Notes under the pieces: model-generated | What the model was told of the DNA's origin: nothing | Databases searched by the model: none | Seen by the model: only the letters and a program-made list of their open reading frames with translations | Shown here: piece after piece, positions 24,459-33,068 of the stretch | Numbering within the stretch: position 1 is the stretch's first letter | How the letters are laid out: the number at the start of each line of letters is the position of its first letter | Made by a program: the position numbers and the translations under genes | NCBI GenBank assembly: GCA_018064505.1 | Contig: JAGHVC010000122.1 | Span: 1 to 45,291, forward strand | DNA: 45,291 bases | Direction of reading: 5' to 3' | Origin: Candidatus Minthosoma caballi | Lineage (GTDB): Bacteria; Bacteroidota; Bacteroidia; Bacteroidales; Bacteroidaceae

Positions 24459-26477
24459 TTATTTGTTTTTCTTCTTTTTCAATCTGTCGGCTATTTCCCA
24501 CTGAATGGCTGCCGATTCTTCATCGCCGAGGGCAGAGTAGATGTCGCCAAGGAGCTGATGAGAAGAAATGTTTTCTTTTTTGAGAGAGGTGCAGCGCAGC
24601 AAGTCGTTGAGAGCCAAGTCGTAGTTCTGCATGGCAAAGTTGGTCTTGCCACGGGTGTAGATTGCTTTGAAGTGAAGTGGTTGAATGTCAAGTGCGCTGT
24701 TAGCAGCAGAGAGTGCTTGACGAAGCTTGCCTGAGCGAAGAAGCAGCTGTGCCTTGGCAACAAATGCGTCTGTGTAGCGCGGATTCATGCGTATGGCTTT
24801 GTCGAGATTGGTGATTGCTGCTTGAGTCTCGTTGAGATCTATGCATTCCTGGGCAAGGGCATAATACTCTGAGGCATAGTCGTTGAGAGTGGATTGCATC
24901 TGCTTCAGTTGTTCGTCCTTGTTTGCCAGTTGTTGCTGGAGCTGTTCAATCTTCTGGCGCAGTATGGTGATGATGCTGAGTTTGCGACGGAGATAGCGTC
25001 GGGCATAGTTTCGCTCAATGTCATAGCGAGCATGGATGGCAAGAAAGAAATGGTCAAGGCAGGCGCCGAAGTCGCCAGAATCGAAAGCTCTGGCAGCATC
25101 TGCATATTCAATATCTGCTGTGGCTCGCTTGAGTGCTTGCTGAAGCGCTTGAGGACTATTGAACTGCTTGGAAAACTGCGTGATAGTAGGGTTCACGAAC
25201 ACATCAGACGGAGATATCGGGTTGGTGAGCTGAAGTCCGTCAAGGCTTCGGCATCGGCTGAGAGCCACATAAGTCTGGCCTCCTGCAAACACGCCTCCTG
25301 TGAAGTCGATTGTGACTCGGTTGAAAGTGAGTCCTTGGCTCTTGTGAATTGTTATTGCCCATGCTAATCTCACAGGGAATTGAGTGAAAGTGCCAAGTTC
25401 TTGTTCTTCTATTTTATGTTCTTGCTCATTGTAAGTGTAGCGCACATTTGCCCATCTTGCCCGCTCCACATCGTAGTCGTTGCCATCGTCGGTGTGAATG
25501 TAGAGGTAGCGACCTTCATCGTCAATGCCTGTAATCATTCCGATTGTGCCGTTCACCCATCGGTGATCCTGATCATTTTTGATGAAGATTATTTGTGCTC
25601 CCACCTTGAGCTCGAGGTCAAGAAGTGTAGGGAGCATGGTGTCGGGGAATTCGCCTTGTATGTCGCCAGGGAATATTGTTGGATCGCCTGGCAAGTCGGA
25701 GAGGCTATGCTGATTGATGTGGTCAACCACATCGCGACGAGCTGCAAGGGTGATGGATAAAGTGTCGGGAGAAGAGTTGTCTTGCCCTACGCAAGTGTTG
25801 AGAAGTTGGAGGTCTTGTGCTGTTGCTGTGTTGTTGCGTATGTGGTCAAGAACAGTGATGAACGCGGTGTCTGTCTGACGATACACTTTTGTCAACTCTA
25901 TGGAAACGAGCTGAATCTGATGAAAAACGCGTGCGGAGAAAAAGTGAGGTGTGTCGTAGAATCTCTGCAGAATGTCGCGCTCGTCTCGTGTCACTACAGG
26001 CTCGAGCTGGAACACATCGCCTACAAAAAGCAACTGCTTTCCTCCGAAGGGGAGGCGTGAGTTGCCTGAGTAAGTGCGGAGAATGCGGTCAATAAAGTCG
26101 ATAGTGTCGGCTCTCACCATTGAAATCTCATCAATGATGATGAGGTCGAGCTGCTTGAGAAGCTTTATCTGCTCTTTGTTGTACTTGAGAAATTCTCGTA
26201 TTCGCCTGCCTTGGAAGCGGCTGTCGTCGGGCACTAATGGCGAGAATGGCAAATGGAAAAAGCTATGCAAGGTGCTTCCACCTGCATTGATGGCGGCGAT
26301 GCCTGTTGGAGCAAGAACTACATAGTTTTTCTTTGTGGTGGAGCAGATGTATTTGAGGAAAGTGGATTTGCCAGTACCCGCTTTGCCTGTGAGAAAGAGG
26401 GACTGGTTGGTGTGTTGCACCAAATCGAGTGCATTCTTGAATTGTGGGTTGGATGTGTCGATTTGGAGTTGTTCCAT
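24459..26477 (-). CDS. PIF1-like superfamily 1 helicase with coiled coil and TPR tail
   Basis: 672 residues. Helicase motifs: Walker A GKAGTGKS (31-38), motif Ia APTGIAAINAGGSTLHSFF, Walker B IIIDEISMV with D116-E117, motif III FVGDVFQLEPV, and near residues 375-400 the motif V/VI region ITIHKSQGLTFNRV and YVALSRCRS. This is the PIF1/RecD-like set for 5'-3' unwinding. After about residue 430 comes a helical region, a Gln-rich coiled coil (about 505-535) and three to four TPR repeats to the end, which closes in KKKKNK. The TPR tail suggests docking to a partner. It starts 13 bases after aroE ends and is probably co-transcribed with it. Confidence 0.88.
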   Translation of the reverse strand: MEQLQIDTSNPQFKNALDLVQHTNQSLFLTGKAGTGKSTFLKYICSTTKKNYVVLAPTGIAAINAGGSTLHSFFHLPFSPLVPDDSRFQGRRIREFLKYNKEQIKLLKQLDLIIIDEISMVRADTIDFIDRILRTYSGNSRLPFGGKQLLFVGDVFQLEPVVTRDERDILQRFYDTPHFFSARVFHQIQLVSIELTKVYRQTDTAFITVLDHIRNNTATAQDLQLLNTCVGQDNSSPDTLSITLAARRDVVDHINQHSLSDLPGDPTIFPGDIQGEFPDTMLPTLLDLELKVGAQIIFIKNDQDHRWVNGTIGMITGIDDEGRYLYIHTDDGNDYDVERARWANVRYTYNEQEHKIEEQELGTFTQFPVRLAWAITIHKSQGLTFNRVTIDFTGGVFAGGQTYVALSRCRSLDGLQLTNPISPSDVFVNPTITQFSKQFNSPQALQQALKRATADIEYADAARAFDSGDFGACLDHFFLAIHARYDIERNYARRYLRRKLSIITILRQKIEQLQQQLANKDEQLKQMQSTLNDYASEYYALAQECIDLNETQAAITNLDKAIRMNPRYTDAFVAKAQLLLRSGKLRQALSAANSALDIQPLHFKAIYTRGKTNFAMQNYDLALNDLLRCTSLKKENISSHQLLGDIYSALGDEESAAIQWEIADRLKKKKNK

Positions 26478-26490
26478 CTCTTTTTATAGT

Positions 26491-27249
26491 CTAATCTTCA
26501 TTTTCCTCATTCCAGAATTCCCATGATGCAATGGCTTGCAAGATGAGCATCTCAAGTCCATTCTTCACTGTGGCTCCTTTTGCTGCGCCACGCTTCATGA
26601 AGAGAGTTTCTTCAGGATTATATACGAGGTCGTAGAGCAAATGGCGGTTGGTGAGGCAGTCGTAAGGAATGTCAGGACACTCTTCTGTGTGAGGATACAT
26701 GCCGCTTGGGGTGCAGTTGACAATGACTTCATACTCGTTCATGGCCTCGGGAGTGAGGGAACTGTATGTGACACAGCCAGGGCGTTCATAACGGCTGACA
26801 AACACCGTCTCGAGGCCGAGTTTTTGAGTCAGTCCATAATGTATGGCTTTTGATGCACCTCCTGTGCCGAGGATGAGAGCCTTGCGATGGTGTGTTTTTA
26901 GGAGTGGCTGGATGCTGCGCACGAATCCAATCACATCGCTGTTGAATCCCTTAAGAATAGGATTCCCTTTGGAATCGTGACGGACACGCACCACATTGAC
27001 GGCGCCGATGGCGCGTGCCTCAGGAGCTATGTCGTCAAGGTATTCCATCACTTTTTGCTTGTATGGAATAGTGACATTGAGACCGCGTAGCTCAGGGTGG
27101 TCAGCAAGCACTTGTGGCAATTCATCAATGCTTGGCAACTCGAAATTGATGTATTGCGCATCAATGCTTTCTGCACTGAACTTATCGTTGAAGAATCCTT
27201 TTGAGAAGGAGTGGCCAAGTGGATAGCCAACAAGTCCGTATTTGTCCAT
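26491..27249 (-). CDS. aroE: AroE: shikimate dehydrogenase
   Basis: 252 residues; reduces 3-dehydroshikimate with NADPH in aromatic amino acid synthesis. Substrate-binding S14 and S16 are in GYPLGHSFSK. The catalytic lysine K64 is in NVTIPYKQ. The nucleotide loop is LILGTGGASKAIHYGL near residue 125, and NCTPSGMYP is present near 180. Length is a little short of E. coli AroE, as usual in this phylum. A palindromic element of about 108 bases lies immediately upstream, between aroE and menG. Confidence 0.93.
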   Translation of the reverse strand: MDKYGLVGYPLGHSFSKGFFNDKFSAESIDAQYINFELPSIDELPQVLADHPELRGLNVTIPYKQKVMEYLDDIAPEARAIGAVNVVRVRHDSKGNPILKGFNSDVIGFVRSIQPLLKTHHRKALILGTGGASKAIHYGLTQKLGLETVFVSRYERPGCVTYSSLTPEAMNEYEVIVNCTPSGMYPHTEECPDIPYDCLTNRHLLYDLVYNPEETLFMKRGAAKGATVKNGLEMLILQAIASWEFWNEENED

Positions 27250-27255
27250 AAAGAC

Positions 27256-27363
27256 TCACCCCCGTCCCCTAAAGGGGAGTAGAATGATTTGTGGGAGTGT
27301 ATTCTACTTCAAATCTCGCCCCAGCCACCTCCTTTCAATGGAGAGGAACAATCGGTGGGGTGA
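27256..27363. repeat. MITE-like or REP-like palindromic element
   Basis: The ends are inverted: TCACCCC (27256-27262) and GGGGTGA (27357-27363). Inside are three stem-loops: CCCCT/AGGGG (27266-27277), AGTAGAAT/ATTCTACT (27278-27285 with 27301-27308) and CCTCC/GGAG around 27329-27345. C/G-rich palindromes of this kind recur between genes in Bacteroidota. No ORF. Confidence 0.6.
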
Positions 27364-27388
27364 TACTTTTGTTTGTTATTGTTTTTAT

Positions 27389-28147
27389 TTATTTCTCAGC
27401 AGTATATAAGATGCACATGCCGAAAATGAGTCGCTTGTATGCTGCATTGTGGAATCCAGCCTGTGTGATGATAGCTTGCATGCGTTCTGCCTGTGGCACA
27501 GCGTCCATGGTTTCTGGCAGATAAGAGTAGGCAGAAGCATCCTTAGAGAGTTGTTTGCCGAGCAAAGGCATTACCGCTTTCTTGTATATCCAGAAAAGCT
27601 GCTTCATTGGAAAAGACACCGGGGTGCAGAGATCCACAACGCTGAGATGGCCATTAGGAGCCAGCACGCGGTGCATCTCTTTCAGGCACTGATCGAGGTT
27701 TTGGAAGTTGCGCAAGGCAAAAGCAGATATTACCGCATCAAATGTGTCTGACTTGAAAGACATGTTGGCACAGTCTTCGTTGCGAAATTCAATCTTGTCC
27801 AACAAGCCTAAACGGGTAATTTTCTCTCTGCCAATCTGCATCATTCCTTCACTAATGTCGCAGCCAACGATGTGAAGAGGATTGAGCTTTTGCTGGGCAA
27901 GGATTGCAAAATCGCCAGTGCCTGTAGCAATATCAAGCACTTCTCCCTTGCCTGGCTCCCCGTGCTTAGAGGTAAAAAATGGCTTGAGGTAGTTGATTGC
28001 TTTCTTGCGCCAGATTTGGTCTATTCCAAATGAAAGAGAATGATTCAGAAGGTCGTAAGAGTGGGCAATGTTGTCAAACATTTTTTCAACTTGCTCACGC
28101 TTGCTACCTTCTGAATCGTAAGGCTTTATTTCTTCTTGCTTATACAT
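27389..28147 (-). CDS. menG: MenG/UbiE: demethylmenaquinone methyltransferase
   Basis: 252 residues; adds the ring methyl in the last step of menaquinone synthesis using SAM. Family marks are VEKMFDNIAHSYDLLNHSLSFGIDQIWR near the N-terminus, SAM motif I LDIATGTGDFAI at 71-82, GMMQIGREKI, and the UbiE signature SAFALRNF with RVLAPNGHLSVVDLCTP. In Bacteroidota the substrate should be demethylmenaquinone, since no ubiquinone is made. Its ATG follows the purC stop with no gap (TAAATG), so the two are co-translated. Confidence 0.93.
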   Translation of the reverse strand: MYKQEEIKPYDSEGSKREQVEKMFDNIAHSYDLLNHSLSFGIDQIWRKKAINYLKPFFTSKHGEPGKGEVLDIATGTGDFAILAQQKLNPLHIVGCDISEGMMQIGREKITRLGLLDKIEFRNEDCANMSFKSDTFDAVISAFALRNFQNLDQCLKEMHRVLAPNGHLSVVDLCTPVSFPMKQLFWIYKKAVMPLLGKQLSKDASAYSYLPETMDAVPQAERMQAIITQAGFHNAAYKRLIFGMCILYTAEK

Positions 28148-29092
28148 TTATCGAGTTGCAAGATACTCGTTTACGCTCTTTTCAATAACAGCAGCTAGGT
28201 CATCGCAGTCAGTCTTCTCAAATTTCTCACCGATGATGCCTTCATAAAGCTCGATGTAACGGTCAGATACAGACTCTGCATACTCGTCAGTGATTTCTGG
28301 CATTGTCTGTCCTGGCTGATTCATGAAGTTGTGGTCAATAAGCCACTGGCGAACAAATTCCTTTGAGAGCTGCTTCTGTGGCTCTCCCTTCTCAAACTTC
28401 TCTTCATAGCCTTCTGCATAGAAGTAGCGAGATGAGTCTGGAGTGTGAACCTCGTCAATGAGGTAAACCTTGCCATCATACTTTCCGAACTCGTACTTTG
28501 TGTCAACAAGGATGAGCCCCTGCTTAGCTGCGATTTCCTGACCGCGAGCGAAGAGCTTGCGAGTGTAGTCTTCCATCACCTCATAGTCCTCTTTGCTCAC
28601 AATGCCCTGAGCAATGATTTCCTCCTTAGAAATATTGAGGTCGTGTCCTTCGTCTGCCTTTGTTGTTGGAGTGATGATAGGCTCTGGGAAACGCTCGTTC
28701 TCACGCATACCGTCAGGGAGCTTCACGCCGCAAATTTCACGGCAGCCATTCTTATAGTCTCTCCATGCAGAACCTGTGAGGATGCCACGGATGATCATCT
28801 CAACACGGAATCCTTCGCACTTGAGGCCAACAGTGACCTGTGGGTGTGGAGTAGCAAGCTTCCAGTTTGGACAGATGTCAGTAGTTGCATCGAGGAACTT
28901 TGCTGCAATCTGATTGAGTACCTGTCCCTTGAAAGGAATACCCTTTGGCAATACAACATCGAATGCGGAGATACGGTCGCTGGCAATCATGACCATGATA
29001 TCGTCATTGATGAAATAGCAGTCGCGAGTTTTTCCGCGATAAACACCTGTCTGTCCAGGAAAGTTGTAATCAGTTTTTAATAAAGCGTTCAT
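28148..29092 (-). CDS. purC: PurC: SAICAR synthetase
   Basis: 314 residues; joins aspartate to CAIR in purine synthesis. Seen are [10 protein letters not shown] (ATP loop) near residue 18, [19 protein letters not shown] near 38, and [32 protein letters not shown] near 190, all typical of the longer (about 310-residue) bacterial and eukaryotic-like form. The start overlaps the end of phoH by 23 bases on the same strand. The ribosome-binding signal therefore lies in the phoH coding region. Stop abuts the menG ATG. Confidence 0.94.
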   Translation of the reverse strand: MNALLKTDYNFPGQTGVYRGKTRDCYFINDDIMVMIASDRISAFDVVLPKGIPFKGQVLNQIAAKFLDATTDICPNWKLATPHPQVTVGLKCEGFRVEMIIRGILTGSAWRDYKNGCREICGVKLPDGMRENERFPEPIITPTTKADEGHDLNISKEEIIAQGIVSKEDYEVMEDYTRKLFARGQEIAAKQGLILVDTKYEFGKYDGKVYLIDEVHTPDSSRYFYAEGYEEKFEKGEPQKQLSKEFVRQWLIDHNFMNQPGQTMPEITDEYAESVSDRYIELYEGIIGEKFEKTDCDDLAAVIEKSVNEYLATR

Positions 29093-30035
29093 CTTTTTTG
29101 TCTTTTTCGTATTTATTATATGCGTTTACAATTCTTGTTACGAGACGGTGGCGAACGATGTCTTTCTCATTCATCTCAATGAACGAAATGCCCTTCACTT
29201 CACTCAGCACTTCCTTTGCCTCTTTCAGCCCGCTCTTCACACCTCGTGGAAGGTCAATCTGAGTCATGTCGCCAGTAATAATCATCTTCGTGTTCATGCC
29301 CATTCGGGTCAAGAACATCTTAATCTGCTGAGTGGTGGTGTTCTGAGCCTCGTCGAGAATGACTACGGCATCGTTGAGAGTGCGTCCACGCATGAAAGCA
29401 AGAGGCGCAATCTGAATAATGTTCTGCTCCATGTATTCTGTCAGCTTCTGTGCAGGAATCATATCTTGCAGAGCATCATACAGAGGCTGCAGATAAGGGT
29501 CTATCTTATCCTTCATGTCGCCAGGGAGGAAGCCAAGCTTTTCGCCAGCTTCTACTGCTGGGCGAGAAAGGATGATTTTGCGAACCTCTTTGTTTTTTAG
29601 TGCTCTTACAGCAAGTGCAATGCTCACATAAGTCTTGCCAGAGCCAGCAGGGCCTATGGCAAACAGCATATCATCAGTATTATAAGCTTGAACAAGCTTC
29701 ATCTGATTCTCGCTTCTTGGTGCGATAGGCTTTCCCGTCACGCTATAGCAGATAGCAGAGCTGTCGGTGGCTTGAGTTTGAGATTCTCCCTTGATGATTG
29801 AGAGGATTGTCTCCTCATTGAGTGAGTTAAACTTTGCACAATGCTGTTGCATCTTCTCGATGTTCTCTTCAAATGCACACATCTCCTCCTCGTCGCCCAT
29901 CACTTTTATGATGTTGCCACGAGCTACAATGCGTAGCTTAGGGTACAGAGCCTTAATCATCTGCAAGTGAACATTGTTCACACCATAGAATGTAACGAGG
30001 TCGATGTCCTCAAGCACTATCATTTTTTCTATCAT
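29070..30035 (-). CDS. phoH: PhoH-family ATPase
   Basis: 321 residues; predicted cytoplasmic RNA-linked ATPase. An N-terminal KH-like region precedes the P-loop GPAGSGKT at 128-135. Further conserved blocks are [58 protein letters not shown] and [20 protein letters not shown]. The promoter box ends four bases before the ATG at 30035, so the mRNA is either leaderless or translation starts at the second ATG (codon 5, 30023). It is the first gene of a likely phoH-purC-menG unit. Confidence 0.92.
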   Translation of the reverse strand: MIEKMIVLEDIDLVTFYGVNNVHLQMIKALYPKLRIVARGNIIKVMGDEEEMCAFEENIEKMQQHCAKFNSLNEETILSIIKGESQTQATDSSAICYSVTGKPIAPRSENQMKLVQAYNTDDMLFAIGPAGSGKTYVSIALAVRALKNKEVRKIILSRPAVEAGEKLGFLPGDMKDKIDPYLQPLYDALQDMIPAQKLTEYMEQNIIQIAPLAFMRGRTLNDAVVILDEAQNTTTQQIKMFLTRMGMNTKMIITGDMTQIDLPRGVKSGLKEAKEVLSEVKGISFIEMNEKDIVRHRLVTRIVNAYNKYEKDKKDERFIKN

Positions 30036-30039
30036 AGTG

Positions 30040-30071
30040 CAAAGGTAGGGAAAACTGAGTATAAAAACAAA
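30040..30071 (-). promoter_or_regulatory. phoH promoter
   Basis: On the minus strand, TTTG (30071-30068), 20-base spacer, TACCTTTG (30047-30040). Confidence 0.75.
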
Positions 30072-30111
30072 AAACGAAAAGTAAAACTTTGTTTTAAGCT
30101 GAAAACAAAAT

Positions 30112-30142
30112 AAAAAAGCCTCCGAATGTGGTGTTCGGAGGC
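30112..30142 (-). terminator. Terminator of the GH5 gene
   Basis: GCCTCCGAA (30118-30126) and TTCGGAGGC (30134-30142) form a perfect 9-bp stem. Read on the minus strand it is followed by six T (30117-30112), 25 bases after the GH5 stop. Confidence 0.88.
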
Positions 30143-30166
30143 TGTTGGATTGTTTGTGTTTAGTAA

Positions 30167-31435
30167 TTATTCTGCTGCAGGTGCCTTTTCGTACACTTTT
30201 TCGAGAGTGTATTCAGGGTCGTTGTTGTTCCATGCATCAACCATGATTTTCACGATTTCCTCACCGTTGGCAATGTACTCGCCAGTGGCATGGTTCATAA
30301 GGCCGAATGCATCATCGCCTACAAGGTCGTAGCCATTGTCCCAGAAGAAGCCAGTCATCTGGTGATCACGCATAGCTTTGCACACATATTCAAGATAGTA
30401 CTTGCGGAATGCTTCAGCTCTTTCGTCAGCGCGGTGCACGCAGCCGAACTCGCCAAGATATACAGGGATTCCGTTCTTGACATATTTCTCGTAAAGGCGG
30501 TCGAGCATGCCTGTGTATGTGCTTTCGTCAGTGCCCTCAACGATGTCTTTACCTGTGTGGCCCCATTCGCTGTGCAATCCGCTGCCTGCATAATCCCAAG
30601 GGTCATAGCTGTGAACTGCAACGAGCAATTTCCCTTCAACCTTGTCTTTAGGAAGCACCATGTGCTCGATGGTCAAATCTGGGTTGCATACATATCCAGG
30701 AACACCGATATAGCGAGTTTCGTTCTCTCCGCCAACAGCACGGATAGCATCAACGGCTACCTGATTCCACTGATTAAGAACATCATACTGCTTGCCACCA
30801 TCAGTGCGGTTTCTGCCGTTGCCCCATTCGCCATCTTGAATCTCGTTCATTGTCTCAAACACGAGGTACTTGCCTTCGTCCTTGAAACGAGTTGCAATCT
30901 GGCTCCACACAGCACTTAGCTTCTCCTTGATTGCCTCATTCTTTGCGGAGTCATTTGCCGCTTCTTCCAAAGCAAGCCAATATACAGGGCGAAGACTCTC
31001 ATCCTTTTCTGCCCCAAAGCCATCGTGGTGAACATTGAGGATAACCTTCAAGCCTGACTTCTTAGCATAGCCAACGATTTCAGCTACACGCTCCATCCAA
31101 GCCTCTTCTATCTTATATTCAGGAGCTTCGCCAATGTGTCCCATCCATGTTGTAGGGATGCGAACGGAGCCAAAGCCTGCTGCTTTCACCTTGTCGAAAG
31201 TTGCTTGAGTGGCAGCTTGATCATGCCACAAAGTTTCACCAGACACACCTTTCTCGTGTGCATCCATGCTGTTGCCAAGGTTCCATCCCATGCCCATAGA
31301 CATGACGAACTCCAAGGCTGTTTCATTCTCGTTTTCTTCTGTGGCTGCAGGCTTGTTTTGTGTACAAGAAGCAAAAGCAAACACTGCAGCTGTCATCATC
31401 AGGATTTGACAGGCTTTTCTAAAGATTGTTTTCAT
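30167..31435 (-). CDS. GH5 family endoglucanase-like lipoprotein
   Basis: 422 residues. The start at 31435 gives a lipoprotein signal with FASC at C24; an upstream in-frame ATG (31525) gives no signal peptide. The TIM-barrel of clan A opens with MGWNLGNSMDAH (about 48-60), then VRIPTTW, VILNVHHDG (131-139), the acid/base N197-E198 in FETMNEIQDG, AVHSYDPWDY, and the nucleophile E329 in PVYLGEFGC. This matches GH5 cellulase-type enzymes acting on beta-1,4-glucans; exact substrate (cellulose, xyloglucan, mannan) is open. It is monocistronic, with its own promoter and terminator and no SusC/SusD neighbour. Confidence 0.9.
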   Translation of the reverse strand: MKTIFRKACQILMMTAAVFAFASCTQNKPAATEENENETALEFVMSMGMGWNLGNSMDAHEKGVSGETLWHDQAATQATFDKVKAAGFGSVRIPTTWMGHIGEAPEYKIEEAWMERVAEIVGYAKKSGLKVILNVHHDGFGAEKDESLRPVYWLALEEAANDSAKNEAIKEKLSAVWSQIATRFKDEGKYLVFETMNEIQDGEWGNGRNRTDGGKQYDVLNQWNQVAVDAIRAVGGENETRYIGVPGYVCNPDLTIEHMVLPKDKVEGKLLVAVHSYDPWDYAGSGLHSEWGHTGKDIVEGTDESTYTGMLDRLYEKYVKNGIPVYLGEFGCVHRADERAEAFRKYYLEYVCKAMRDHQMTGFFWDNGYDLVGDDAFGLMNHATGEYIANGEEIVKIMVDAWNNNDPEYTLEKVYEKAPAAE

Positions 31436-31471
31436 TTCCTTTTTGTTTTTTAGGTTTAGTAAATGTCTGTG

Positions 31472-31479
31472 CAAAGATA
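31472..31479 (-). promoter_or_regulatory. -7 promoter element of the GH5 gene
   Basis: Minus strand TATCTTTG, an exact consensus match 36 bases before the ATG. No clear -33 TTTG at the right distance. Confidence 0.55.
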
Positions 31480-31552
31480 TGCAATTATTTCTAATGAAGC
31501 AACACTTACTTGCTAAAATAACCAATAGCTAATTGATGATGCGTCTTTTCTG

Positions 31553-32014
31553 CTATTTCAAATCGTGGTTCATCATCCTATACTCTGCCATTTGCTCGTA
31601 CTTTGTGCCAGGACGGCCATAGTTGGCATATGGGTAGATGCTGATGCCTCCACGAGGGGTGAAGATACCTGTTACTTCAATGTACTTTGGATCCATGAGG
31701 CGGATGAGATCCTTCATAATCTTGTTGACGCAGTCTTCATGGAAATCGCCATGATTACGGAAGGAAAATAAGTATAGTTTGAGTGATTTGCTTTCTACCA
31801 TTCTCTGGTCAGGCAGGTATGAAATGCGGATTTCTGCAAAGTCTGGCTGTCCTGTGATAGGGCATAGGCTTGTGAACTCAGGGCAGTTGAAACGAACCCA
31901 GTAGTCGTTCTCTGGATGCTTGTTCTGAAATGATTCCAACACTTCAGGAGCATAGTCTTGACGGTATTCTGTCTTCTTGCCTAATGCTTGAAGGCCTTCT
32001 TGTTCTCTATTCAT
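31553..32014 (-). CDS. queF: QueF: preQ0 reductase
   Basis: 153 residues; reduces 7-cyano-7-deazaguanine to preQ1 with NADPH in queuosine synthesis. The active-site block is [16 protein letters not shown] with the thioimide-forming cysteine C51, and the QueF signature [16 protein letters not shown] follows. This is the short, unimodular type. The start overlaps the yhhQ stop by four bases, so the pair forms an operon of one biosynthetic enzyme and one precursor transporter. Confidence 0.95.
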   Translation of the reverse strand: MNREQEGLQALGKKTEYRQDYAPEVLESFQNKHPENDYWVRFNCPEFTSLCPITGQPDFAEIRISYLPDQRMVESKSLKLYLFSFRNHGDFHEDCVNKIMKDLIRLMDPKYIEVTGIFTPRGGISIYPYANYGRPGTKYEQMAEYRMMNHDLK

Positions 32015-32739
32015 ATTTCTTTGATTGCAAATGCATTGTATGAGATGTTGTCGTCGTATACATCGGTGTCTTCTACCTTCTTGACGCGCTTCACGATTTG
32101 GATGGTGACGGGCAGAACGATGATTTCGTAAAGGGTCTTGGCAATGACTTGAGTAATCATGAGGTTGAGCATCACTTCTAGTGGCACCATTGGCTCTCCG
32201 TTGATGAGGAGAGGGAAGAGGTAGAAGGCAAGGGGGAAGAAGATGATGGAGTCGGCTCCTTCACCAGCAAGTGTGGAGATGATGGCGCGGAGTGAGAAGT
32301 AGTAGTTGTAGTGGCCTTTGTTTCGATCTGCCATCTTCATCTTACTCATTACCCAGGCATTGAGGAATGAACCCACGATGAAGGCAAGGAGGCTTGCAAC
32401 TGCTACTTGCGGAGCAAATGTAAACACCTGCTTGAAAGCTTCATCACTGCCAGGTTCTATAGGAGGAAGTGCACAGGCAATGCCTCCAAGGGCTACGATG
32501 AAGAAGTTCATGAGGAATCCCATCCAGATGATGAGTCGAGCCTTGCGGAAGCCCCATACTTCTGCTATCACATCGTTGAGAATGTAAGAGATTGGAAAGA
32601 CAATGAAACCGCAAGTAAGGGATATAGGTCCCCAGAGATGAAAGACTTTGGTTTCGAGAAGGTTGGCTGCAACAAGGCAGATACAAAAAACGATTCCTAT
32701 CAGCATGAAGGAAACGCTCACAGTACGAGTTTGTTTCAT
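32011..32739 (-). CDS. yhhQ: YhhQ-type queuosine precursor transporter
   Basis: 242 residues with about six TM helices. Family features are the conserved [32 protein letters not shown] and, later, [22 protein letters not shown]. These transporters import preQ0/preQ1 or related bases. Linkage with queF supports the assignment: imported preQ0 could be reduced directly. A leader of about 130 bases with two hairpins precedes the gene and may carry regulation. Confidence 0.9.
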   Translation of the reverse strand: MKQTRTVSVSFMLIGIVFCICLVAANLLETKVFHLWGPISLTCGFIVFPISYILNDVIAEVWGFRKARLIIWMGFLMNFFIVALGGIACALPPIEPGSDEAFKQVFTFAPQVAVASLLAFIVGSFLNAWVMSKMKMADRNKGHYNYYFSLRAIISTLAGEGADSIIFFPLAFYLFPLLINGEPMVPLEVMLNLMITQVIAKTLYEIIVLPVTIQIVKRVKKVEDTDVYDDNISYNAFAIKEI

Positions 32740-32871
32740 TTTTTTTGTTTTGTTTTTTTCGTGGTTAATACAATGACACGCTTGTTTTTTTCGAGGTGGT
32801 CAAGCACTCGGAAAAGCCATCAGGTTCCTCTTGCTTTTGAGAGGTGATTCCCTTGTTTGATTTCTTTTCGG
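32740..32871 (-). promoter_or_regulatory. Structured leader of yhhQ-queF, possible riboswitch
   Basis: This stretch lies between the predicted transcription start and the ATG. Hairpins: CCTCT/AGAGG (32827-32831 with 32840-32844) and a bulged stem CGAGGTG/CACTCG (32792-32810). It does not match the preQ1-I consensus as I know it. Confidence 0.35.
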
Positions 32872-32874
32872 CTG

Positions 32875-32882
32875 CAAAGTTA
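32875..32882 (-). promoter_or_regulatory. -7 promoter element of yhhQ-queF
   Basis: Minus strand TAACTTTG, exact consensus. TTTG at 32909-32906 is 23 bases further, slightly far. Confidence 0.6.
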
Positions 32883-32948
32883 TGAAAAAAGAATGGAATG
32901 TGAGACAAAAAAGAAGAGGAAAAATTTTTTTCATTCAAATGTTCTTAA

Positions 32949-32956
32949 TATCTTTG
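32949..32956 (+). promoter_or_regulatory. -7 promoter element of the GT2-DUF4922 operon
   Basis: TATCTTTG, exact consensus; a T-rich tract occupies the -33 region. Predicted leader about 110 bases. Confidence 0.6.
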
Positions 32957-32987
32957 CAAAAAACTTTAGCATATCCCTAACTTGGCT

Positions 32988-33041
32988 TATTCATGGGAGT
33001 AACAGGGAGTAAAGCTAAAGCAGGAGTTAACTCCATGAATA
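32988..33041 (+). promoter_or_regulatory. Leader hairpin with an embedded palindrome
   Basis: TATTCATGG (32988-32996) pairs with CCATGAATA (33033-33041). The 3' arm overlaps a perfect palindrome, GGAGTTAACTCC (33023-33034), so two structures compete. It sits 28 bases before the ATG at 33069. An operator site is an alternative. Confidence 0.4.
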
Positions 33042-33068
33042 TATAAGATAAAAAACTTAAAACATATT

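Noticed and set aside
32820-32850. TPP riboswitch-like GAACCTGAT in the yhhQ leader
   Set aside because: Minus strand reads GGAACCTGATGG but the CTGAGA partner and overall fold of the TPP aptamer are missing, and the gene is queuosine-related.
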